A stretch of DNA of 64,000 nucleotides from assembly GCA_046290675.1 (NCBI GenBank), contig JBKAHA010000002.1, forward strand, positions 248,001-312,000, given 5' to 3'. This document shows positions 9,635 through 18,200 of the stretch, one piece after another (the first letter of the stretch is position 1; every line of letters starts with the position of its first letter). The notes beneath the pieces are model-generated. The model was not told the origin of the DNA and ran no database searches. It saw only the letters and a program-made list of their open reading frames with translations. The position numbers and the translations under genes are program-made. The DNA is from Aureliella sp046290675 (GTDB lineage Bacteria > Planctomycetota > Planctomycetia > Pirellulales > Pirellulaceae).

Positions 9635-10779
9635 GCTCAAGTTGGGATCAGTATTTTCGGGCTTCTCTTGATGCTCGAACACAAGCCCAAGGTCGTCGCT
9701 ACCTTGGAACCGATGCTCAGCCGCGAACAGAGCGAATCATTGATTTCGGTAGTAACGATTACCTTGGCCTGAGTTCGAATCCGAACCTGCATCATATAGA
9801 CGCAGAGAGTGCAAAAAGCGGCAGTGCATCTAGTCCCGTTCTGCTCGGCTACACGGCACAGCAGGCGGCTCTAGAACGGGAGCTTGCGGATCTCTTTAAC
9901 ACCGATTCGGCAATTGTCTTCAGCAGCGGCTATGCGGCGAATGCAGGTGTAATTGGATGTCTTGCCAGTGACAGTGACTTGATTCTGAGTGACCAACTCA
10001 ATCACGCGAGCTTAATCGATGGCTGCCGTCTATCACGAGCGCGGTGCCAGGTTTTTCCTCACTGTGATGCGGAGTATGTGGCTCAGTATCTGAAGCGGCA
10101 TCGGGATGATTATCAGCGCGTTCTCATTCTGACGGAAACCGTCTTTAGTATGGACGGAGACCAAGCGCCGTTAGGAGAACTTGCGAGTATCGCGGCACAA
10201 TACGACGCTGGTTTGGTCGTAGATGAAGCGCATGCGCTCGGAATCTACGGCGACGAAGGCGCGGGGTTGTGCCAGGAATTGCATATTGGGAGTCGAGTGC
10301 TGCTAAAGCTTGGAACTCTCAGCAAGTCGGCGGGTTGTGTTGGCGGATATGCGGCAGGCACAGAGCTGAGTGTCGACTATCTAGTCAACTTTTGCCGCAG
10401 TTTGATCTTTAGTACCGCGCCGTCGCCAATGGTGATGGAGGTGGCAAAAGACGCGTTGCGGCAAATCCGTTCGATGGATCAGGAAAGGGAGGCCCTGCGT
10501 GCACTTAGTCGCGAATTGCGACGCGGGCTCCGCGAGCTTGGGTGGCGATTGGCCGGGGACGCGGACTCCGACAGTCCAATTGTTCCGGTCATCATTGGCG
10601 ATGCCGACAAAACACGGCGTCTGAGTGCGATGCTCTACCAACAAGGCATCTATGTGCCAGCGATACGTCCGCCGACAGTGCCTAAAGGAACCTCCCGTCT
10701 GCGCATTAGTCTCTCAACACTCCACACTGAAACCCAGGTTGCGCAGCTGCTCCACGTGTTGGGGAGCAACGATTCCTAG
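9631..10779 (+). CDS. bioF: 8-amino-7-oxononanoate synthase (alpha-oxoamine synthase family)
   Basis: A 382-residue PLP enzyme that in biotin synthesis condenses pimeloyl-ACP/CoA with alanine, releasing CO2. Seen are DFGSNDYLGLSSNP (about 37-50), the glycine-rich GSASSPVLLGYT, the PLP-aspartate motif VVDEAHALGIYG, the PLP lysine K232 in LGTLSKSAG, and the BioF-type ending IRPPTVPKGTSRLRISLS. That last motif favours BioF over Kbl. No other bio gene is nearby. The start ATG overlaps the upstream stop. A second oxoamine synthase module occurs in the fusion at 58.7-62.1 kb. Confidence 0.88.
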   Translation: MSSSWDQYFRASLDARTQAQGRRYLGTDAQPRTERIIDFGSNDYLGLSSNPNLHHIDAESAKSGSASSPVLLGYTAQQAALERELADLFNTDSAIVFSSGYAANAGVIGCLASDSDLILSDQLNHASLIDGCRLSRARCQVFPHCDAEYVAQYLKRHRDDYQRVLILTETVFSMDGDQAPLGELASIAAQYDAGLVVDEAHALGIYGDEGAGLCQELHIGSRVLLKLGTLSKSAGCVGGYAAGTELSVDYLVNFCRSLIFSTAPSPMVMEVAKDALRQIRSMDQEREALRALSRELRRGLRELGWRLAGDADSDSPIVPVIIGDADKTRRLSAMLYQQGIYVPAIRPPTVPKGTSRLRISLSTLHTETQVAQLLHVLGSNDS

Positions 10780-11003
10780 AGAGACCGCGTGTTCTTGGGG
10801 CGGCACTGGAGTTTTCAGGGCAATTCATCGCCTTTGAGGCGAGCGATTGAATCCAAGTGGGCTAAGCGGTCTTGATTTAGACCCTGTTCTTCCCCCATGA
10901 TACTTCTCGTTTTGAAGCGGATGATCGATTCTCTGCGGGCGTCATTGTGCCGGCTCAATGACACTTCCATCCTCTTGCCGGCTGTACTGCAGGAACGAAG
11001 AAA

Positions 11004-11945
11004 ATGCCACGAGGAAGAAGCTACGAGAACGCAACGCAGGCGATTGGCGACACCCCTATGATCCAGATCAACCGCCTGGTCCCTGAGGGCGGTGCGACTG
11101 TGTTTGCCAAGTGTGAGTTCTTCCAACCTCTTAACAGCGTGAAGGATCGAATCGGTGCTGCCATGATCGAAGCGGCAGAAAGTGAAGGCAAGATCTCAGC
11201 TGACACACACATCATCGAACCCACAAGTGGGAACACTGGAATTGCACTTGCCTTCGTTTGTGCAGCCAAAGGTTATAAGTTGACGCTGACAATGCCTGAA
11301 TCGATGTCGGTCGAGCGACGAGCGTTGTTGAAAGCGATGGGAGCCAACCTCGTTCTCACGCCGGCAGCAGAAGGCATGAAGGGTGCGATCAATCGCGCTA
11401 GTGAGCTGCTCGAAACGGAAGCAAACAGCTTCATGCCACAGCAGTTTGAGAATCCAGCGAACCCCGCGATTCATGAGAAAACGACCGGGCCCGAAATCTG
11501 GGAAGACAGTGGACAGCAAATCGACGCTATTGTTGCCGGTGTAGGAACGGGCGGTACGATTACTGGGACATCTCGGTTTCTGAAGAGCGTAAATCCTGAT
11601 TTCAAAACGATCGCTGTGGAACCGAAGCACAGTCCTGTCATTAGTGGTGGCCAACCTGGCAAGCACCGTATTCAGGGAATTGGCGCTGGGTTTATCCCAA
11701 GAAACCTGGATACTTCGCTCGTTGATGACGTCATCCAAGTCGACGATGAAGATGCTTTCGAATGGGGGAAGCAGTTGGCGAAGAATGAGGGGATCGTCGC
11801 GGGAATCAGCAGCGGTGCCAACATGTACGCAGCCGCGCAAGTTGCGGCTCGCCCGGAGTTTAAGGGTAAACGCATTGTTACGATTATGTGCAGCCTAGGT
11901 GAACGATACCTGTCGACTCCACTATTCGGCGACCTGGGGACCTAG
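11004..11945 (+). CDS. cysK: Cysteine synthase A (O-acetylserine sulfhydrylase)
   Basis: A 313-residue fold-type II PLP enzyme that makes cysteine from O-acetylserine and sulfide in the cytoplasm. Seen are the PLP lysine K47 in PLNSVKDRIG, the substrate loop EPTSGNTGIALAF, MPESMSVERRALLKAMGA, the phosphate-binding glycine loop GVGTGGTITG, and the C-terminal SLGERYLSTPLF. All key residues are present and the length is normal. The leader (10780-11003) contains a small stem (TCGCCT/AGGCGA) but no riboswitch I can recognise. An aggaacg sequence lies upstream of the ATG. The gene stands alone. Confidence 0.95.
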   Translation: MPRGRSYENATQAIGDTPMIQINRLVPEGGATVFAKCEFFQPLNSVKDRIGAAMIEAAESEGKISADTHIIEPTSGNTGIALAFVCAAKGYKLTLTMPESMSVERRALLKAMGANLVLTPAAEGMKGAINRASELLETEANSFMPQQFENPANPAIHEKTTGPEIWEDSGQQIDAIVAGVGTGGTITGTSRFLKSVNPDFKTIAVEPKHSPVISGGQPGKHRIQGIGAGFIPRNLDTSLVDDVIQVDDEDAFEWGKQLAKNEGIVAGISSGANMYAAAQVAARPEFKGKRIVTIMCSLGERYLSTPLFGDLGT

Positions 11946-12045
11946 GGTAAATTCCAGTTTGAGCATGTCGATTCGGGCCCCGATGCGATCGGCTCCGTAA
12001 GTCTGGGTGACTCTGTAGAATCCGAACAAACGTGTCGCGGATTGC

Positions 12046-14580
12046 CTAGTTGCCTGCTCTGCCGCTGATTGATTGGAATCGTTGAAGCCAGACTTCGGAT
12101 TCGATCGGCTGGGATGCCAAAAATAAATTGGCGGCGTCAGCGGCTTGCTTTGAGTCGCCTGTCTGCAGCATGATACGCATCCAATGCCATCTCGCCCACA
12201 ACGCGATTTCACTACCCTTACTGCCCGCCATGAGACGGCGGTAGATGGCATTGGCTTGGCCTAAGTCTTCGCTGCCTGGGGTCTTCACGGATTGGCTTGC
12301 TGTCGAAAGCGAGCGGGCAACGTGAAATTGTAGCCACGCATTGCGGGGAGCTTCCCTCGACAATTTTTTGATCGATTCGATTGCGATGCGACGACTGCTA
12401 ATGTCTTCGGCGAGCGTTGCTTGCAAGCGTTCGACGATACCGCCGGTAAGCCGAGCGCGCTGTTTCTTAGTCTCCGTGTATCCTATCAAACGCTGGGCTG
12501 CTGGGCCGTCGAGACCGATGGCAGCCAGCCAGCCGGGGACCGAGCCTTGTTGAGTACCATCAATGGTCCGCAGGAAGCAACTGGCCAGAGGTAAGAGCAA
12601 TTGATCCGGAACAGATTGCTCGGTCCAGTTGAGTGGTGCGCGTCTTGTTGTCGAAAGTTGTCCTTGCTGTATTGCCCGGGCGATCCGAGTTGCGTTGAGC
12701 CACAGGCTGTCCGGGTTATTCGTCGCAGCACGCAGGCGATTTAGTTCAGAATCAATGCTACGAGCTTGCTCAGGTTCTGGCCAATCATAGAGTGCTAGGG
12801 CGGCCAGGCGAACATGTTGCAATTCGTCGCTTGCAACGGACTCAGTGGCTGGTGAAGACCGAGCCGCGGCAATGGCTTCGGCACGCGATTCTGGGCTGAG
12901 ACTTATTAACGACGCAAACCAATCGGCGGAGAGCTCTGAGGCTCGTTCCGAACGCTGGCTCTTCTGAAGCTGCTGCCAAAGTAGAGCCGTGTACTTGTCC
13001 GCTTGTCCTCGCCCGACGAACCAACGTTCGGCCCATTGCGTGACTTCTTGCGAAGATTGGGCGTCCGGCCAAATGATGGGGTGTTCTAGCAATGCCGCTT
13101 CGTACTGATCAATCGCATCCGAATTCTGGGGATCTTGTAGCAGCCGATCCGAGCGATAGCGAATCGAGGACAAGTGTGCTTGCGAAGCAGATGCTTGAGT
13201 TGGAAACTGCCTAGCGGTTTCAGCCAGTAGATCGGCGGCGGCAACGAATTTGCCGTCGAGCTTCTTTAGTATGGCGGCTTGCTGCGCGAACAAGATTGCG
13301 TCGGCTGAATTGGATTGTGCTGCGGCGTTATCACGAGCTTCTATGAGCTGCATGATCGCTTCCGCTTTCTTGTCGGCAGCCAGTAGCTGCCTAACTCTGA
13401 CCACGATCAAATCCCGAGTTGTTGTGTTTGGCTCATCGACGGCTCCGGACGAAGCAAGGAGTGCTTCGGCTCGGTTGCGCCAGTAGCCACCGTGCGTTTC
13501 GCCGACCGTCCGGACTGCAGCGATGAAGGCACTCAGCTGGGCTTCTTTTGCCGACTTGTTCGTCGTTTGCTGAATCTCCGCCAATCTAATTCGCAACTCC
13601 ATTAGTGCAGCGGATGGTTCGGAGCTAGGCGAGCCAACTAACGGTTGAAAACCTCTCGCTCGACTGGGTTTCCCTGCATTGCACAGATACTCGATAACGG
13701 CCATAGCGGCGCGTTGAGATGCTAGGCCAAAGTTCGGGTTTCGGGCAATTTCGATGAGTTCAGGCAGTGCGATGTCGGCTTTGCCAAGATCGAGTCTTGC
13801 CGAAGCCCTTGCAATGCGTAGTTGTTGAAAAGCCGCCCAGGTCTTGTCCGTGAGGGTCAACAACTCTTCTGCGGTCGTCTCCGCATCGGAGGCCGCAGAG
13901 ATTCGGTCGCGTGAACCATTTGGGTATAGTTCGCTGCGAATGAGTAACGCTTCGCATCGCAAGAGGGCGGCATCCGCGCGAAGTGTCTCGAGCTGGCTGG
14001 CTGTGACTCGTGACGGGTCGTTCACTGCTGATCGCGGAGCAAGTGGTTGTAGTTCGCGAGTGGTTTTTTCTAATTTTTCCATCTCGCTCAGCAGTGCGCG
14101 AATGGTCGATAGAGCGGACTCTTTCGGTCTACTGTTCGCTGGTGCTGCCAAGTACTGGGCCAGTTCGGACTGGGCCTTTAGCAATAAACAGCGTCCGTGC
14201 TGCCACTGCACCCATGGCAGTCGAGCGTTGTCTCGCTGGTCCACCATGAATTCATCGCGAAGATGTAAGCATTGTTCCCAGAGTGTGGAGGATTGATCGG
14301 GTGTCCGAAGAGCCTTGCCGGCATAGGATTCCATCAGGCGGGAGGTCCAACGTGCCAGGAGAACCGGATCATCTGAATGCAGCAGGCATCGACGTTTTGC
14401 ATAAGCGATCGCGGAGTCAGCGAGACCACGGTTCAGCATCATTGCGATGGTCCGGTCTTCAACGCTACTCTCTGTTGCCCTGCTCGTTGCGGGATAGAAG
14501 GCTGGGAGGAGGGCAATCACCAGCAACAGTGCTGGCATTCCGTACCATCGGTCAGGCGAGCGATCTTTGCGTTGCGACAT
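12046..14580 (-). CDS. Large exported TPR-like repeat protein
   Basis: An 844-residue protein with an N-terminal signal sequence or membrane anchor (MPALLLVIALLPAFYPATSRA, about residues 15-35). The rest is almost entirely alpha-helical with Ala/Leu/Arg-rich repeats (for example NRGLADSAIAYAKRRCL, IDQYEAALLEHPIIW, ANAIYRRLMAGS), consistent with degenerate tetratricopeptide repeats used for protein-protein contact at the envelope. No catalytic motif is visible. It follows trmL by 14 bases on the same strand, so the two are likely cotranscribed. This type of protein is common in Planctomycetes; its role is unknown. Confidence 0.75.
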   Translation of the reverse strand: MSQRKDRSPDRWYGMPALLLVIALLPAFYPATSRATESSVEDRTIAMMLNRGLADSAIAYAKRRCLLHSDDPVLLARWTSRLMESYAGKALRTPDQSSTLWEQCLHLRDEFMVDQRDNARLPWVQWQHGRCLLLKAQSELAQYLAAPANSRPKESALSTIRALLSEMEKLEKTTRELQPLAPRSAVNDPSRVTASQLETLRADAALLRCEALLIRSELYPNGSRDRISAASDAETTAEELLTLTDKTWAAFQQLRIARASARLDLGKADIALPELIEIARNPNFGLASQRAAMAVIEYLCNAGKPSRARGFQPLVGSPSSEPSAALMELRIRLAEIQQTTNKSAKEAQLSAFIAAVRTVGETHGGYWRNRAEALLASSGAVDEPNTTTRDLIVVRVRQLLAADKKAEAIMQLIEARDNAAAQSNSADAILFAQQAAILKKLDGKFVAAADLLAETARQFPTQASASQAHLSSIRYRSDRLLQDPQNSDAIDQYEAALLEHPIIWPDAQSSQEVTQWAERWFVGRGQADKYTALLWQQLQKSQRSERASELSADWFASLISLSPESRAEAIAAARSSPATESVASDELQHVRLAALALYDWPEPEQARSIDSELNRLRAATNNPDSLWLNATRIARAIQQGQLSTTRRAPLNWTEQSVPDQLLLPLASCFLRTIDGTQQGSVPGWLAAIGLDGPAAQRLIGYTETKKQRARLTGGIVERLQATLAEDISSRRIAIESIKKLSREAPRNAWLQFHVARSLSTASQSVKTPGSEDLGQANAIYRRLMAGSKGSEIALWARWHWMRIMLQTGDSKQAADAANLFLASQPIESEVWLQRFQSISGRAGN

Positions 14581-14594
14581 TGCGGCTTGCCAAT

Positions 14595-15092
14595 CTAAGT
14601 GGATGAGCCAAAGAGATTCATCTGGCGGACTGCTTCATACATCACAATGCCAGCGGAAGTTGCCAGGTTCAGACAACGAACCGGTCCCGGCATGGGGATC
14701 ACTAAACGCTGCTCTTGGTATTGCTCATGGATCACATTCGGCAACCCATTTGACTCGCTACCAAACACGAGGGCGTCTCCATGCTGAAAGTCGGCGTCGA
14801 AGTGGTTCTTCGTTCCAAATTTAGTGAGTAGCCAAAGTCGCTGCGTTGGGAGCTTGGTCATGAGATCATCCCAGGAATCGACTGTTTCGACGTCAAGATC
14901 GTTCCAGTAATCCATGCCAGATCGTTTGATTTGAGACGAATCCAACCGGAAACCGAGTGGTCGCACGAGCCAGAGTTTAGCGCCCAAAGCAACACAAGAT
15001 CGGCCAATGTTGCCTGTGTTCGGGGGAATCTCTGGTTGGTAGAGAACCACATGAAGGGGTGGTCCTTTTGCGGATTCATCACGGGAGATCAT
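14595..15092 (-). CDS. trmL: tRNA (cytidine/uridine(34)-2'-O)-methyltransferase
   Basis: A 165-residue SPOUT-family enzyme that methylates the wobble-base ribose of tRNA-Leu. Seen are YQPEIPPNTGNIGRSCVALG, the conserved RSGMDYW, the knot motif LVFGSESNGLP, and the SAM-binding end MPGPVRCLNLATSAGIVMYE. These are diagnostic of the TrmL/YibK group rather than TrmH. Length is typical. It is the first gene of a short reverse-strand unit with the TPR protein. Confidence 0.95.
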   Translation of the reverse strand: MISRDESAKGPPLHVVLYQPEIPPNTGNIGRSCVALGAKLWLVRPLGFRLDSSQIKRSGMDYWNDLDVETVDSWDDLMTKLPTQRLWLLTKFGTKNHFDADFQHGDALVFGSESNGLPNVIHEQYQEQRLVIPMPGPVRCLNLATSAGIVMYEAVRQMNLFGSST

Positions 15093-15305
15093 AAATGAAT
15101 TGCTTGGCTAAATTCTTGGCACAACTTGGGCCATAACCGGCTTTGCAATGCTCTTGCTGATCTGAAAGACAAGCTGGGCATCTATCCAGATTTAAGAGGA
15201 CCGGGCCGGCGGGCTACCTCAGCAAAGGACGTAGATTGAGTACAATCAACGGCGTCCATCTGGCACGTTTACGAACGCCATCCTCAAGCCCGTTGCCCTA
15301 ATTTT

Positions 15306-16091
15306 ATGCCAATCAACGTTACTTGTCCTAGTTGCCTCAAGCGTTTTCAAGTTAGCGAGAAATTCGCTGGTAAAAGCGGCCCTTGCCCTAACTGTAAGAA
15401 GACGATCAAAATCCCCGAGGCCTCTGAGCAGGTTGTCATTCATGCGCCGGAAGATGCGGGCCCCAAAGACTCTTCCGGTAAGGCCATCCTGAAGCCAATC
15501 AAGAGGAAAGAGGTCCAGGTTGGAACACCGGTGATCGTCGGAGCAATCGTGGCTGCCGTCGCGGCGTTTGCGATTGCATTTGGTCTAGGACTCACAGGAA
15601 CTCAGCCGGCGACTTGGATGCTCGTGTTCGGTAGTGTGCTACTGGCGCCGCCGCTCGTCTTTCTTGGCTACTGGTTCTTGCGAGACGATGAACTGGAGGG
15701 CTATTCCGGCCAGCAGCTTTTGCTGCGTTGCGGCCTGGTTTCCGTCCTGTTCGCGGCGTTGTGGGCGATCTACGGGTTCGTACCTGGCTACGTCTCAGGC
15801 TACTCTGCGATGGGGGAGTATTCGGGACTGGATATGGTGATCTTCTTTCCGATCATGGTGATCCTGGGCACGTTGATAGCGGTTGTCACACTCGAGCTGG
15901 AAGCATTGCAGGCGGCGATGCACTATCTCCTTTATCTCATAGCAACGTTCGTGCTGGCGTGGTTGGCCGGAACTCACCTTGCAGCACCACTTAGCGGCGA
16001 TCCAGCCAGTACACCGACGACTCCACCGCCGGTTGTGGACCAGGAAACGCCTGTGGAAGAGAAGCCGGTGATCCCGAATTTGTTGCAGTAG
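15306..16091 (+). CDS. Zinc-ribbon membrane protein of unknown function
   Basis: A 261-residue protein. The N-terminus has a zinc ribbon with two CxxC knuckles (CPSCLKRF about residues 8-15 and CPNCKKTI about 28-35), a pattern often placed at the start of planctomycete membrane proteins. Five or six hydrophobic segments follow between about residues 75 and 230 (for example VIVGAIVAAVAAFAIAFGLG and WMLVFGSVLLAPPLVFLGYW). The tail is Pro/Thr-rich. The only ATG that keeps the ribbon is at 15306; there is no strong ribosome binding site. Function unknown. Confidence 0.8.
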   Translation: MPINVTCPSCLKRFQVSEKFAGKSGPCPNCKKTIKIPEASEQVVIHAPEDAGPKDSSGKAILKPIKRKEVQVGTPVIVGAIVAAVAAFAIAFGLGLTGTQPATWMLVFGSVLLAPPLVFLGYWFLRDDELEGYSGQQLLLRCGLVSVLFAALWAIYGFVPGYVSGYSAMGEYSGLDMVIFFPIMVILGTLIAVVTLELEALQAAMHYLLYLIATFVLAWLAGTHLAAPLSGDPASTPTTPPPVVDQETPVEEKPVIPNLLQ

Positions 16092-16206
16092 TTAAATGGG
16101 CTACGGCTCACTCCAACTTTTGCCGACGAGTGACCGTTCTGCGAGGACGCTTGGCACCATTGAGATCGCTCGTTAACAGCGACGAAAGCTCTGAGAATTT
16201 CCGCTT

Positions 16207-17274
16207 ATGTCAATCCAAACCGCACTTATTGATTCCTTGTGCGAAGAGCTCTGTCAGGGTGCCCACGAGGCAGATCGCGGTATTGCATGGCCGCACGAGC
16301 AAATACGCCGGATATCGGACGCCGGCGTGTTTAGATGGTTTCTGCCTGCCGAGTACGGCGGTGTTGGCTGGAGCGAGACGGAAATACTGGAAGGCTATCT
16401 TGCGCTAAGCCGAAGTTGCCTAACGACGACGTTTATCCTGACCCAATGGAACGCGGCATGTAAGCGGATTTTGGGTAGTCAGAATGAAACGTTGAAGCAA
16501 ACTGTACTTCCGCAAATGGCTTCCGGACAATGCTTTGCAACGGTAGGTATCAGCCATTTATCGACTAGCCGCCAACATGTGTCCAAGCCGGTGTTGGAGG
16601 CGACAGCACGCGATGAAGGATTTGAACTCAATGGTTTCAGTCCATGGGTCACGGCGGCACCCGCCGTGGATTTGTTTGTGGTTGGCGCGACGCTCGTGGA
16701 TGGCACCCAGGTGATGCTGGCTGTTCCAAGCGATACAGATGGAGTTCGGCCAAGCCCTGGTGCGGAGCTCGTGGGTCTGAATGGTAGCTGCACTGATCAA
16801 GTTACATTTGAGAAAGCCTGGATTGCTCAAAGCCAAATCCTCGCCGGTCCTGTCGCGAATGTTCTTTCAACGAACTCTGGAGGTGGTGCAGGCGGACTCC
16901 AAACGTCGACCCTCGCCGTCGGTCTTTCGCTGGCGGCTATCGGCTATCTCCGCGAGCAGGCAGAACGGCGTTCTGATCTTCATCCAATCGCCGAAAAGCT
17001 CGGGGATGATGCGGATGACTTGCTGGCTACTCTGCGTGCGTTGACGGCAGGCAAAAATGCTGAGTTCACGGCTTCGGGACTGCGGCAGAAAGCAAACTCT
17101 TTGGTGCTTCGCAGTACGCAAGCTGCTCTGTCCGCCGCCAAGGGTGCGGGTTATGTTGCCTCCCATCCAGCTGGGCGCTGGGCCAAAGAGGCTCTGTTTT
17201 TCCTGGTCTGGAGCTGTCCGCAACCTGTGGTGAATGCCAATCTCTGCGAACTGGCGCAGTTGGCCGTTGATTGA
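16207..17274 (+). CDS. Acyl-CoA dehydrogenase family flavoprotein
   Basis: A 355-residue protein of the acyl-CoA dehydrogenase fold, FAD-dependent and probably cytoplasmic. Seen are the N-terminal helical domain with the conserved GVFRWFLPAEYGGVGWSE, the middle beta domain (FATVGISHLSTSRQH and GFELNGFSPWVTAA), and a shortened C-terminal helical domain (ANSLVLRSTQAALSAAKGAG). I could not identify a clear catalytic glutamate, and the substrate is unknown. It might act on a non-CoA substrate, like the HpaH/DszC relatives. There is no fatty-acid oxidation operon around it. Confidence 0.75.
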   Translation: MSIQTALIDSLCEELCQGAHEADRGIAWPHEQIRRISDAGVFRWFLPAEYGGVGWSETEILEGYLALSRSCLTTTFILTQWNAACKRILGSQNETLKQTVLPQMASGQCFATVGISHLSTSRQHVSKPVLEATARDEGFELNGFSPWVTAAPAVDLFVVGATLVDGTQVMLAVPSDTDGVRPSPGAELVGLNGSCTDQVTFEKAWIAQSQILAGPVANVLSTNSGGGAGGLQTSTLAVGLSLAAIGYLREQAERRSDLHPIAEKLGDDADDLLATLRALTAGKNAEFTASGLRQKANSLVLRSTQAALSAAKGAGYVASHPAGRWAKEALFFLVWSCPQPVVNANLCELAQLAVD

Positions 17275-17292
17275 GAAGAAGGTTGCAGGTGC

Positions 17293-17904
17293 CTAGGATG
17301 GCAGTTTAGAGACGTATGCAGCGAGACCAAAGCTCAGCATCATCACAATCCAGACGGCGTCTAGAAAGTGCCAATAGAGGGCGCAGAAACGGACTGGGAA
17401 ATGGCGCTCATGATCGTAAGCTTGCCTTGCGACGCCAAACAGCAGAAACACTAGCCCTGCGACTCCGCCGACGACATGCAGGGCGTGAACGATAACCAAG
17501 AAAAATGTAAAGCCGTACAGATTCTGCATGGCTGGACCGGGTCTCTGCATTTCTTGGATCATCCAGGTCAGTGCGGTACCTTGGCAACCAAAGAATACTG
17601 CGGCGAGTATCGAGGCAAGGACGACGTACCGAACGAAGTCGACTCGTTTTTCGCTGCGGATGGCCGTTAAAGCCAAGTGAAGGAGGATGCTGATCGCCAC
17701 CAGGTTGACCGTGGTCAATAAGAAGCTGCGTGGCAGATAGAACGGCTGGATCTCACCTGACTGAGGCGCGATGCGTAGGAGAACGTAGATCGCGTATAAG
17801 AAGATGCTGGAGAAGAAAAAGACTGCCAGCGAACCGATGAACAGCCATGCCCCTTGCGCGCTACGGCGGTCCTCTGCAGCCGGTTTCACAGTTGGCATGC
17901 TCAA
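17293..17904 (-). CDS. Cytochrome oxidase subunit III-like protein
   Basis: A 203-residue membrane protein with five hydrophobic helices, the size of the short subunit III class found in quinol and some cytochrome c oxidases. The family signatures are HALHVVGGVAGLV in the fourth helix and LYWHFLDAVWIVMM in the last. The frame begins at TTG 17904 with AGGA seven bases upstream; an ATG six bases inside is an alternative. No subunit I or II gene is in the window, so it is an orphan subunit here. The roughly 300 bases upstream to 18200 hold nothing I recognise. Confidence 0.85.
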   Translation of the reverse strand: MSMPTVKPAAEDRRSAQGAWLFIGSLAVFFFSSIFLYAIYVLLRIAPQSGEIQPFYLPRSFLLTTVNLVAISILLHLALTAIRSEKRVDFVRYVVLASILAAVFFGCQGTALTWMIQEMQRPGPAMQNLYGFTFFLVIVHALHVVGGVAGLVFLLFGVARQAYDHERHFPVRFCALYWHFLDAVWIVMMLSFGLAAYVSKLPS

Positions 17905-18200
17905 AGCTGGGTTCCTATTCGTTTCGGGGCCGTAGCATCGTTGTGGGAATCATCCTTGGAGATCGGCCGGAAGCTATTCTCTGCTTCGGATTCCGCGCGA
18001 GATTGGTGTCCTCATTTTCCCGCGAGTAAGCCCGGTCGTTTCACCGTCCAAACGCAGAGAATCACGTTTTTCTACTCAGGCATCGGTAATGGCAGCGGAT
18101 TTGTCGCTTGTTGGGTCTGCGACAACGGACTGTACAGCCGAGGCAATCTGGCGAGGATCCTGGTAATTTGTGGCAGCGATGAAATCTCTTTCTGGGCCTC

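Noticed and set aside
10780..11003. Possible riboswitch in the cysK leader
   Set aside because: One short stem at 10824-10853 is present, but no known sulfur-related riboswitch core was recognised.
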